A program made the position numbers and the translations under genes. Below are positions 46,727 to 56,576 of a stretch of 64,000 nucleotides of DNA, piece after piece (position 1 is the first letter of the stretch; each line of letters starts with the position of its first letter). This DNA is from Sorghum bicolor. Taxonomy: Eukaryota > Streptophyta > Magnoliopsida > Poales > Poaceae. Location of the stretch: the NCBI RefSeq assembly GCF_000003195.3, contig NC_012874.2, forward strand, positions 56,257,671 through 56,321,670, written 5' to 3'. The notes under the pieces are model-generated. The model made no database searches, had not been told where the DNA came from, and worked only from the letters and a program-made list of their open reading frames with translations.

Positions 46727-47480
46727 TCAGAGCACAGAGCACGAGCTCCGGCCAGCCCACCCGCGCACGGCCGACTCCGACAGTGAGCACGTTAGCTACG
46801 CTCCAGGTAATTCTAGGTTCACTCATAGTAAATTAATATTCTCGCAACTAAATTATATTTGCATTACTGAAACATTGGAGTGTAATGTTGCATGCCGACA
46901 ACGCCCGGAAGATGGAGCAGATCACGGCCCTCACTGCTCGGCTGGAGGCTGAGTGTCTCGCGCGAGAGGCCCAGGACCAGAGGATGGCCGAGATGATGTG
47001 GGTCCTGGCTGCTCTAGGCAGCATATAGGTGTGGACGTCACGATGTCAGCTCCAGCGCCTCAATTGCCGCCGCCGTTGTTTAGTTCTCCTATAATTGTCA
47101 AAGTTAACTTCTTTGTAGTCCAGGAATAATTACTGCAATCTCACATAAAAATCTAACTGTTTGTGCAGTCTCAGTCGACGGCGGGTTCCAATAACCCGCC
47201 TCGTATGTCACCGGATCCTCGAGCCTTTGACACACCACCCTCGACGCAGGGGAGGATTGTCAGTTCACACACGGTGCATACGTGTCGGCGATTTGGAACT
47301 TTGGTAGGATTTGGTGAACTTGTGGACTTGTGGATGTATATACATGATGTTTGTGATATATATATGATGTTTGTGAGATGTATGTGCTTGTTGTGCTCTT
47401 TGTGGAGCCTGTGTGATGTTATATATATAAATCTGTCTTTTGTCTGGATGGAAATAAAGAAACAAAAAAAATATTTCAAA
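46727..47480 (+). pseudogene. CACTA-3B TnpA-like gene remnant, 3' part
   Basis: Resumes after the LTR element with the sequence that follows LSQL in 3A (RAQSTSSGQPTRARPTPT), ends at a GTAATT-like donor near 46806, continues with the coiled-coil-like exon at ~46895-47027 (MEQITALTARLEAECLAREA, ending LAALGSI and TAG) and the last serine/proline-rich exon from ~47168. Confidence 0.55.
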
Positions 47481-48019
47481 ATTTCTCTGGTCTTTGCCGA
47501 GGGCCTTGGCTATAGCCCTCGACAAAGAAAAATACAAAAACAATAAAAAAATAGGTGTTTGCAGAGGGTCTTGACCATAGCCCTCGGCAAAGAATTTTTC
47601 AGAAAAAATAAAAAAAAGAGTCTTTGCCGAGGGCCTGCCGGGGAGCCCTCGGCAAGGTAATTATAAAAAAAATTAAAAAAAATCTTTGTCGAGGGCTGGC
47701 CTAGGAGCCCTCGGCAAAGAAATTAGCAAAATAAAAAAAATTAAAAATTCTTTGCCAAGGGCCGGCCGTTGGGCTCTCGGCAAAGATGCCATCAGGTGTA
47801 GCCTGTGGCCTAACGGCTACTTTTTTTTGCCGGCGGCCGGCGTCAACCCTCGGCAAAATCTTTGCCGAGTGCCCGACAAATGGCCCTCGGCCCTTTCCCG
47901 ACGGGAAATTTCCCGAGGGCTCTTTGCCGAAGGCAGACCTCGGCAAAGCCTTTGCCGAGGGCCATATAGACTTTGCCGATGGCCTGTGGCCCTCGGCAAA
48001 GATCCGGTCTACAGTAGTG

Positions 48020-48760
48020 CGTCATCGAGGTACAACCTCACCATCATAGATTTTGTATGCGATGACAATTTCAAAAGCCATCATCAGGAAACCGTAATGT
48101 ACCAAGAGAATTCTTGTGGTGCATGATGATATTTACTAAGTGATCGCTTGTTATTTTATGGTCGACAACTATATGATGGTGTTTTCTAATTAATGGTGGA
48201 CAAAATGCTTACAATGTTTTCACCGAGAAGAGCGTTGTGTTACATGTACGTGACTTCATTTACACATTCATGTCGATATTTACTATAAGTCATGGCTTGT
48301 TATTTTATGGTCGACAACTATATGATGGTGTTTTCTATTTAATAGTGGACAAAATGCTTACATTGTTTTCGCTGAGAACAGCCAAGCTACTATACAAATG
48401 TCATTGTGTATATATACACACATATACATTGAGCACGTATCATCACAATAGGCTACAGCTTTCTTCTTCTTCTCCCGAGGTTGTCATGTATTTCTTTGTT
48501 AATTATTGCATTCAAAATTTTTCATTTTCATATTTTAGTAGACTGTTTGCTGCTTGGTTGGTATTGGTGCAATCGGTTAAGACACTAGTTTAGTATGAAA
48601 GTACGATGTCTATCGAAATATCAAGTTTATTCATGTCTAAGATGATAGTTCGAGACACATGCTATCCTTCTATTGATTATGTCATTTTTGCTTGATTATT
48701 AATTCTTATTGATATTATAACAGTTTTGAAATAGGGAAAAGACAAGGATAGTACGTGATC
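48020..48760 (+). promoter_or_regulatory. Upstream region of inhibitor copy 4
   Basis: Starts CGTCATCGAGGTACAACC after CACTA-3B. Both ~149-bp leader repeats, TATATATA at 48409-48416, the CT-rich leader and TATTATAACAG (~48713-48723) are present, as in copy 1. Confidence 0.58.
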
Positions 48761-49000
48761 ATGGCTGCCCCTGCCCCTTATACCAAGACAGAGTGGCCCG
48801 AGCTGGAAGGAGAGGACCTTCGTGATGCACTAGTCACTATCAGTCAACAGCGTCCGGATGTAACAGGAGTATTTCTCATCATCGGTTTGACGGAAAATGC
48901 ACCTCCAAACACTGCAGGTGGTGTACGTGTTATTATCAACATCGGGATAGATGAAAACGGTCCATGGATTCGTAACCCACCGCCTCCGCGTATTGGTTAG
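48761..49000 (+). CDS. Potato inhibitor I family protein, copy 4
   Basis: An intact 79-residue protein identical in amino-acid sequence to copy 1, although the two lie 41 kb apart and their flanks carry different insertions. It has KTEWPELEG at 9-17, a Pro48-Pro49 pair at the predicted scissile position, VRV at 55-57 and PRIG at 76-79, with no cysteine, no signal peptide and no membrane segment. A soluble serine-protease inhibitor by family, but target and activity are open because the loop lacks the usual P1 residue and bracing arginines. The stop is TAG. The ATG was preferred over the in-frame GTG six bases upstream. A deleted Ty3/gypsy element begins 266 bp behind the stop. Confidence 0.88.
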   Translation: MAAPAPYTKTEWPELEGEDLRDALVTISQQRPDVTGVFLIIGLTENAPPNTAGGVRVIINIGIDENGPWIRNPPPPRIG

Positions 49001-49265
49001 GTTGCCTAGCAAAGGCTACCTTTATACTGTTTATGCCTCGATATATCAAAGGCAGACGTGACTTGAATAAGGCGACCGAGTGTGCCATCTGAAGTTCCAT
49101 TTACGGTTGATTTTATATTTTGTACGTGTCTGTGATGAATCTATTGAGTATTATCGTACTCAACATAGTAAACAACAAACAATAAGTTTTCTTGTGTTTA
49201 TGAGTAGCATATGCGCAATTATGTCATGAGAAATTGGGGAGCAATACTTTGACACACTTATGGAT
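49001..49265 (+). other. 3' flank of inhibitor unit 4, first part
   Basis: Conserved tail up to CACTTATGGAT, where the Ty3/gypsy element starts; it resumes at 53530. No gene. Confidence 0.7.
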
Positions 49266-49799
49266 TGTCACATCCATATTTTAAGAACAAAATAGGATTT
49301 ATAAAAGACTCATTAGTGCCCCAGAAACAGTCGCACATATAGGTAGACAAATCCCAAATGTACCATTGCATTGTTTATTACATAGCGGAACGATAATAAA
49401 TCACGTAGTCTTATACAATGATGATAATAAAAAATAAATAATGCTCTCGACGGAAGCTCCACATAGGGACAAAAGTTGACTGGTTGACTTAAAACCTAAT
49501 ACTCATATCAATAGTCCTCATTCCAATCATCGTCATTTGCATAACCTGGGTGTTGGGAAATTGCAAGAGTGAGCACATATCGTACTCAACAAGTATAATT
49601 AGAGGTTCATGAGGCTCAAATAGCTGACACTGGTTTAACTGCATTTAGCTTTCAATAGTGGATAGCATGTTCATAATTAAATAGCAAGTGTCAGGTAGCA
49701 TAAATAATCCAATAATCACATGATCGAATGTAAGCATAATTAACTCTTAGCATAAACGATAATCAAATGATCATAATAACATAGCAAGTTCATCATCTT

Positions 49800-52210
49800 A
49801 TGTTCCACTTCCATTCTGGAATCTTCATTGGTTGCAACAGTCCAGTTGGACTTTGATGTTCAGCTTTCACTCACTGGCAGGTATCACACACAGCAACATA
49901 CTCAGCCACATCCCTCTTTAAGCCATACCACCAATAAGTCTGTTTCAGATTTAGATACATCTTAGTGCTACCAGGATGAATAAAATAAGCTGATTCATGA
50001 GCCTCCCTCCGAATCATATCATGAATAGCCTTCACCTCAGGAACACATATTCTTTTCCCAAACCACAGTATACCATTGTCATCTATTCTGAATCCTAGGG
50101 CTTTACCTAGTCCCACATTCTGTGCTATCTCCTTTAGTTTCTCATCCTCCAACTGTCCTTTCAATATCTCCTCCTCTAGAGTAGGAGTTACCTCAATTTC
50201 TATATCATTCACTACAATTCCTAGGTTCAAATATGCAAATTCAGCACACAACTCCTCAGATTCAGGTGTCGCCTGAAGCTCATTAGCATATTTCTTCCTA
50301 CTAAGTGCATCAGCTATGACGTTCGCCTTTCTAGGATGGTAATGCACTTCCAAATCATAATCTTTTATCAGTTCCAAACATCTACGTTGCCTCAAATTCA
50401 GATTTGTCTGGGTGAAGATATATTTCAAACTCTTATGATGTGTATATATGTCGCTCTTATGCCCAATCAAATAGTGTCTCCAAATCTTCAGTGCATGGAC
50501 CACAACTGGTAATTCTAGATCATGAGTAGGATAATTCAGTTCATGTTTTCTCAATTGTCTAGATGCATATGCCACAACTCTACCTTCTTGCATAAGAACA
50601 CAACCCAAACCCAAACAAGAGGCATCACAATTAATAGAGAAACTCTTACTCAGATCTGGCAATACCAACACAGGTGCAGTAGTCAATCTCTTCTTAAAAT
50701 CCTCAAAACTAGCTTGACACTTATCAGACCATACAAACTTAGCATTCTTCTCTAACAGAGCAGTCATAGGCTTTGCAAGTTTTGAGAACCCTTCAATCAA
50801 TCTACGATAATAACCAGCTAGACTAAGAAAACTGTGAATTTCACTTACACCTCTAGGCGGTTTCTAATTCAGCACATCTTTCACCTTACTAGGATTCACT
50901 GCAATACCACCATTAGAGACAACATGACCAAGAAAAGAAACTTCTTCCAACAAAAACTCACATTTACTACGCTTAGCATACAACTTATGTTCCCTAAGTT
51001 TTTGTAGGGCCAATCTTAGATGTTCAGCATGTTCCTCCTTTGTTTTAGAGAATACCAGTATATCATCAATAAATACCACCACAAACTTATCCAGATACTC
51101 CATAAATACTTTATTCATCATGTACATAAAGTAAGCTGGTGCATTGGTCAAACCAAAAGACATAACTATATACTTATACAATCCATACCTTGTTGTGAAA
51201 GCTATCTTTGGTATATCTGAATTCTGAATCTTCAATTGATGATAACTAGATTACAAATCAATCTTAGAGAACACACAACCACCTCTTAGCTGATCAAATA
51301 AATCATCAATCCTAGGCGAGGGATACTTATTCTTGATAGTAACCTCATTAAGTGACCGATAATCAACACACATCCTCTGACTACCATCCTTCTTATCAAC
51401 AAAGATAACTGGTGCACCCCATGGTGAAGAACTAAGACGAATGAACCCTTTATCTTGCAATTCCTTTATTTATTTCTTAAGTTCTTCTAATTTATTTACC
51501 CCCATTCTATATGATCTCTTAGCTATGGGTGCAGTACGAGGTAGTAATTCAATAATAAATTCAATGTCTTAGTTAGGTGGCAAACCTGGCAATTCATCTG
51601 GAAAAACATCTGGGAACTCATTCACTACCAGGTCCTGAGGATCAACACCATCATCTAGTTGGTTCACTATAGCTGTGGGTGGTGCCTGTACTGCTACGTC
51701 AACACTGATTCGTTCTCCCTTTGGTGTTGTCAGAACTATCATTTTCTCTTTGCACTTAATTTCTGTAGTATATTTCTTCATGGAATCCAAACCCAAGATC
51801 ACATCTATGCGTGAAGTTCTCATAACCATGGGACTGATAGGAAAATCTACCCCCCTTAAAGAAAGACTTGCTGAGGGGCAACAATAAGAATCTGGTATAG
51901 TTCCACCCGATGAATTTACTAGCATAGGGGTTTTCCTGGCAACTAGTGGAATGCTATGAACTCAAACAAATGCTTGTGAAATGAATGTATGTAAAGCTCT
52001 AGAATCAAATAAAACTGTAGCAGGGATAGAGTTGATGTTGAACGTACCCATCATAATTTCTTGTCCCTCCTAAACTGTCTCTACAGCCACATTGTTCACC
52101 GTTGCCGCATAAGCAGTAGACTTCTAATTGTTGTTCTTGTTGAACTTCTCTGGGCAACCATATGACATATGTCCTTCATTCCCACAGCGGAAACACCTCG
52201 TAGGAGTGTT
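49800..52210 (-). pseudogene. Ty3/gypsy gag end and pol (protease, RT, RNase H, integrase start), broken
   Basis: Read on the minus strand: a CCHC zinc knuckle CFRCGNEGHMSYGC (~52195-52154), protease-like region 51925-51569 (VILGLDSMKKY), reverse transcriptase 51460-50864 ([23 protein letters not shown] with the catalytic Asp pair, [10 protein letters not shown]), RNase H 50800-50250 ([41 protein letters not shown]) and the HHCC zinc-binding start of integrase ([12 protein letters not shown] ... CDTCQ). In-frame stops occur at ~51247 (TAA), 50864-50866 (TAG where Trp is expected) and 49871-49873 (TGA where Arg is expected), and more lie between protease and RT. The integrase catalytic core is deleted. 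Domain order and motifs are those of plant chromovirus/Ty3-gypsy elements. Confidence 0.88.
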
Positions 52211-52399
52211 AGGAGCACTTCTCTTCATCGGGGTGGCATTTGAATTTCCTGAGCGTGGTGTCTGCTGACCATTCTGATGTTGGTTAGGATTACGCTGCTG
52301 GAATGGAGGGCGCTAATTCCCATTCTGTGGTTGATTCTGGAAATGCTGAGGTTGCTAGTTGTGGTTCCACTGACTAACCGGTCCCTGGAACCTCTGATT

Positions 52400-53529
52400 T
52401 ATTTAAGCATATTTTATTAGCAATATAAATCCTGTGGCAATTCTGTAAATATCTGAAAGCGCCTTTTCACTTGAACCGACGAGAATACGCTTTTGAATTT
52501 GGAACACATATATCAACCAGGGCGCCATGGACTGCGGGTCGTATTTACAATTTCCGCAGGGTCTCCTTAGCAAGAATGTTGCCGAACCGTTTTCTTCTAT
52601 TATCAGCCGCAAATCTTCGATCGGACGGCCTGTGATCCATCTAGCGCCGAGCCTGGCCAGCCGGCCGCCGGAGTTAAAGCCCGACGCGGTGGCGCGCCAT
52701 GGGCGCCCCTCGGAGCTCGCCGGCGCTCTTCAATCTCACGAAATCGTGGGCCAAAAACCGAACCGAGCACACGGGGAGAAGGAGAAGCTCACTGCGGACT
52801 TGCAGGAGTGATTCGCTGGGGCCAAGGAGCAAGGATAGGAGCTCGCGGCACGCGGCAGTTTGCTCCCACTCGGCGAGATTTACCCGAGTGCAGCTAGGGC
52901 TTGGTTTTCGCGGCGCGGGGGGAAAATGGGGTGCGGGGTGAAGCTAGAGGCCTTTATAGAGGCTTGGTGCACACGTTTGTCAAGAAATCCCATTTTTGCG
53001 GGATCGGGTTTTCCCAGCAGAGTTCGGTTCGAAGCTGATTGGAGAAAGGGGACGGGCGCCGCCAGGTGGGGCTCGGGTGTCAGCGGGAGAGAGACGGGGT
53101 CCAGCTACCGGTCAGAGGAGAGAAGGGGGAGGGGAGGGCACGCGCGCGGGCCTGGCTGCTGGGCCGAAAGCGAGCTGGGCCGCGGGGGAGGAAGCTGGCC
53201 AGGGGAGAGAGGGGAGATCGAAATGGGCCGCGGCCACTGGCCCAGGCCGAGATCAGGCTGGCTTCTTTCTCCTCTTTTTCTTTTTCTTCTTTGTTTTCTT
53301 TTCTAAAACATTTTCCGAATAGAATTTTGAGTTCAAATAAATTCTAGCCAAAGGCAATCAGCACAAAGTAAAATATTCTCCAGCATGTATGCATAGACAA
53401 GTTCCTAACCTTATGATGAATTTTAATTTCCACAAAATTATTTATTTGCTAGATTTAAATGCTCACAAAAATACATAAATCAATCAAATTAATTCCTATT
53501 AATTGGAATCCATTTTTTTGGGTGTTACA
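52400..53529 (-). repeat. Truncated LTR (right end) of the Ty3/gypsy element
   Basis: Corresponds to the last ~1.1 kb of the solo LTR (landmarks CAGGGCGCC(A/T), ATTTATTTGCTAGATT, GGGTGTTACA). The GC-rich part, 52620-53270, has overlapping frames on both strands that are not genes. The matching left LTR fragment is 49266-~49795. Confidence 0.75.
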
Positions 53530-53882
53530 AGATTGTTCCCAATATTAGCATCGAGCATTCCGGACATGGATTAATGCCGCCGCAGCTTTTTATCCAATTC
53601 TGCTAGTGAGGGACATCATTTCTAAAACCTGAGTGATAAAAAATAATAACCAAGATGCGTATAATATATATGAAGCACTAGTAATAACGGTTAACACCAA
53701 AATTTGGTAATTTTAGTGCCAACAGTCTACGAAGGAAGCCGACAATTTGATGATTATTTTGTTGAAAATGATGGAAGCCGGGGGCTATGGGAGTCGACAA
53801 TATATATGAATATTTTGGCAGCAAGCTCACCGTGCATGTCCAGCATTGGGAGTACACCGTCCCTATACCAACACACGCTGTT
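53530..53882 (+). other. 3' flank of inhibitor unit 4, second part
   Basis: Conserved tail including the intact GAAGCCGACAATTTGATGA site where CACTA-2 inserted in unit 1, then the unrecognised block that reads YEYFGSKLTVHVQHWEYTVP. It ends at CACGCTGTT, where CACTA-4 begins. Confidence 0.6.
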
Positions 53883-53889
53883 CACTACT

Positions 53890-54150
53890 ACAGGCTGGCC
53901 CAGCCGCCCTTATGCAAACGCTCTTACAGTGGAATTCACTGTAAGGACGGTTCAACACCAGCCGTCCTTACAGTGGCCCACTGTAAGGGCGGTTGCAAAC
54001 AACAACTGCCCTTACTAGTGACCACTGTAAGAGCGGCTGGTGCTTCCAGCCGTCCTTATAGTGAGCATTAGTAAGGGCGGCTTGTGTCTCAGCCGCCTCT
54101 ATTGTCTGCATTTGCAAGAGCGGCTCAATCTAGAACCGCCCCTACAGTTA
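53890..54150. repeat. CACTA-4 subterminal repeats
   Basis: About eight copies of a 15-20-bp motif (CACTGTAAGGGCGGTTG and its complement). 54151-54680 is AT-rich with no gene. Confidence 0.82.
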
Positions 54151-54689
54151 TTTTTCAGAAAAAAATAAAAATCACAATAATCGAGTTGACAGCACAACAC
54201 AGCACCACATACATATATACATATATAATCAGACTCTCAACATCACAGATTCACAACATAAATATCCATACATATACACAGCACCACATTTCAAGTCCAA
54301 AATGTTTCCAAGTCCATTACAAATCCATCCAAAAGAGTCCGAAATTTTTCATGTACTAATACAAATCGATCACAGTCCATTCCAACAAGTTCACATGTAA
54401 TCAACGACCTAGACATAGCCTATGCCACTGACGGAGGTGCTGGTAAAGAGGATGCTACCTAAGTCGGAATGTGGGTTATGGTAATCACCTTTGTAATAAA
54501 CAACATGGTCCATTATAAAGTTGCAAAGGTCACCGACAATCTCTAAGAGGTCATCATCCCTGTAGACATCCCTTTTTAGTCCTTTTTCTTCTTTCCACTA
54601 CAAGATCGTAAAGAAGAGATTGCAAAGCTAAGTGAGAAATACTATGTTTTCATACTACAACCCACTAAGAGATTCAAACTTACCAATTC

Positions 54690-55512
54690 AGGGTGTCTCT
54701 TGTAGCCTTTTGTGTTACTGATGAAAGCACATACATAGTATCCACAATGGAGACTCCCTGGCCTTTGCATGTGAAACTTTGTTTCAATTTGCAAATGGAG
54801 ATGTCAAGTATAAGTACTGAAAAAATTAGTAATTTTATGCCAAACTAAGTCGCACTTACCGAACATAGAGATTTGAAACGCAAGTGGCTCCCCAGACCTG
54901 GATCATGCCTTCCTTTGTGATTCTTGACATAGGCCCTGAATGCCCTGTTTGAATGAGAATCGATGTCACTTACAGTATGCAGAAGTCGATATTAAAATGA
55001 ATCATATAAGGTTACTAGGATTACTAATTTGCTTATGTAATGAGAATTGACATGAAGTCTTTATATGTGTGAGGGTCAAAATCTGCAGAATCACAAATCC
55101 ATGCCATGTTCCTCCCGACATCGACACCTATGACTATCCAGTGATTGCTACAACAATTTTAAATAAACATATAAGTACCTTTGCATCAAAATAAGATAAA
55201 CCGAACAATCGTTAAGTATACAATTAATCGAACTTACTTGAAGTGGTATGGAATCCATATTGTTTCGAAGTGTTGGAGATTCTTTAAACATACGGCAATC
55301 CACGCTGCAACCTTAAGAGACTCTTCTCTTATTTTGGCCGCACGGATCTTTTCTTTCTCCGCCAACGTCCCTCCAGCAGCTAGCTGTGGCGCATCCAATT
55401 CCCATCTCGATGGGTAATTAAAATTTATTTGTGCTATAGGCATAGGGTCTACATACCCGGCTTTCGTTGAGCGTGTAGATTTCATAAAGTGTGTTTGCAT
55501 TCTAAAAATCAT
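54690..55512 (-). pseudogene. CACTA-4 Ulp1/C48-like protease exons
   Basis: On the minus strand: 55512-~55238 (FNYPSRWELDAPQLAAGG ... IWIPYHF) ends at a GTAAGT donor. 55147-~55037 starts after TTGTTGTAG and encodes NHWIVIGVDVGRN and ICDSADFDPHTYKDF, giving the His-Trp and Asp motifs. ~54943-54864 ends at TTCG/GTAAGT. ~54783-54690 encodes SLHCGYYVCAFISNTKG with the catalytic Cys. Joined, these form the C-terminal Ulp1-like domain typical of grass CACTA second proteins. It is called a pseudogene because the upstream exon carries a stop and is split by an LTR element, though the catalytic exons themselves look well kept. Exon edges are inferred from splice signals. Confidence 0.72.
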
Positions 55513-55627
55513 GACGTAAGTTAGTTTTAGAAAAATCCAACTAGGTTACTTTCAGATCATATCAAGAGGAAGAGGACTTACAGGCACCAAGTGCGAATCA
55601 GATTCATCGACATTGAACTAAGGTGAA

Positions 55628-56576
55628 AGCATGATTAGATGTCACTGAAGTCAAAGGCAATACCCGAAGCAGGGCCTCCAAATGTGCGAGCAGGTATTAC
55701 TGCTTCCAACACTTTCAGTTCTATACGTGAAACATGCAAGTAGTACCAATCATGGAACCTTCTCATTCCATATGGCATCTTACACAAGATCCGGTTTGGT
55801 AGGAAACGTTTGCCTTTTACATATTCTTTCGGGCAATCCTTTGACCACTTGATGGTTTCAACATCTGGATACTTTGTTATCGTTGTGTAGTCTGAGGTGT
55901 CAGTGGGCATCCTGTAGGCAAATTTGTTCGGGCCTTGGTTCTCAGGCTTGAACTGGTCATGAGCAAACCACTTGTACATACCCGAGACGTTCATATCCAC
56001 AAAATATTTTGACCCTGTTGACCTTATCTTGATGGGGATCTTTTCACGAGCTTCACAAACTAGAGGGAGTAGTTCTTTATGTGTCGGCGGTGCTTGTTGA
56101 AAAGTCTGTGCCATCTCATCATGGCCTTGCTCGGGGCAAGCTGGAGAAGGTTGTGGCTTAGGAGGCACATGTGGTGTCTCGTCATGCTCTGACTCGGCAC
56201 GAGCTGTAGAAGGTTGCGGGCTCTGAGGCACATGTGGCATCTCATGCTCTGGCTCCGCACGAGCTACAGAAGGTTCACCTATTTGAGGCTCATGTGGCGT
56301 CTCATCATGCCCTGGCTCAACCCCTTGCTCGCCAGCGGTTGGAGAACCCGGTGCCCTCTCATGCATCAAGTGGTCCTCACGAGACGGTGAATACACCTCT
56401 CCATCCTCAAGGTGGACTCTCTCCAGGTGTACATCACTTGGAGTTGGCGAGGAAACATTCAACACAAAATCCTTTTTGTACTAGAGGATGAACTGTTTCA
56501 TGAGTAGTCCAAGCTCACGAATCCCCTCGCTAGTTGGGTGTTCAATCTTATGCTTCGCGTACTCAAGATTCACGGT
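55628..56576 (-). pseudogene. CACTA-4 second protein, central part with acidic/proline repeat
   Basis: Minus-strand frame 56465-55635 is open for 276 codons and continues upstream in the same frame across one TAG (56481-56483) to the LTR insertion at 56577. Upstream part: EYAKHKIEHPTSEGIRELGL. Then comes a region (about 56370-56100) of four degenerate ~25-residue repeats rich in His, Glu and Pro (HDETPHVPPKPQPS, HEMPHVPQSPQPS). A conserved C-terminal block follows (KYFVDMNVSGMYKWFAHDQF, KRFLPNRILCKMPYGMRRFH, VLEAVIPARTFGGPASG). This block occurs in grass CACTA second proteins upstream of the Ulp1 domain; its function is unknown. With the exons at 54690-55512 it would form one gene. Confidence 0.7.

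Larger units (their letters stand above)
36804..48019 (+). mobile_element. CACTA-3B, non-autonomous CACTA element split by an LTR retrotransposon
   Basis: It starts CACTACTAGAAACAGCAAC and ends GTCTACAGTAGTG. Without the nested element (39274-46721) it is ~3.76 kb and follows CACTA-3A feature by feature: 5' CTTTGCCGAGGGCC repeats, hairpin arms (37190-37320, 37610-37740), middle cluster (37755-38010), GC-rich exon (38045-38315), minisatellite, gene remnant and 3' repeats (47490-48005). It has ~100 bp more than 3A in the middle cluster (37805-37905). Left flank ATG and right flank CGT do not match. Confidence 0.9.
49266..53529 (-). mobile_element. Ty3/gypsy retrotransposon with both outer ends but large internal deletions
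   Basis: It starts TGTCACATCC and ends GGGTGTTACA, the termini of the solo LTR at 24927. The left ~530 bp and right ~1.1 kb match the two ends of that 2.7-kb LTR, but the middle is pol sequence on the minus strand rather than LTR. So both LTRs have been cut: one deletion joins integrase to the 3' LTR near 49800, another joins early gag/zinc-knuckle sequence to the 5' LTR near 52395. Flanking GGAT and AGATT are a worn target duplication of GGATT; the uninterrupted site exists in unit 1 (TTATGGATTGTTCCC). Confidence 0.85.
53883..56576 (-). mobile_element. CACTA-4, 3' part, interrupted by an LTR element and running off the window
   Basis: It starts CACTACTACAGGCTGGCCC at 53883. Alternating repeats of CTGTAAGGGCGGTTG / GCCGTCCTTACAGTG follow to ~54150. 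Coding sequence is on the minus strand, so this is the 3' terminus of the element. At 56577 an LTR retrotransposon interrupts the second gene; the rest of CACTA-4 must lie beyond 64000. Left flanking triplet is GTT. Confidence 0.85.
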
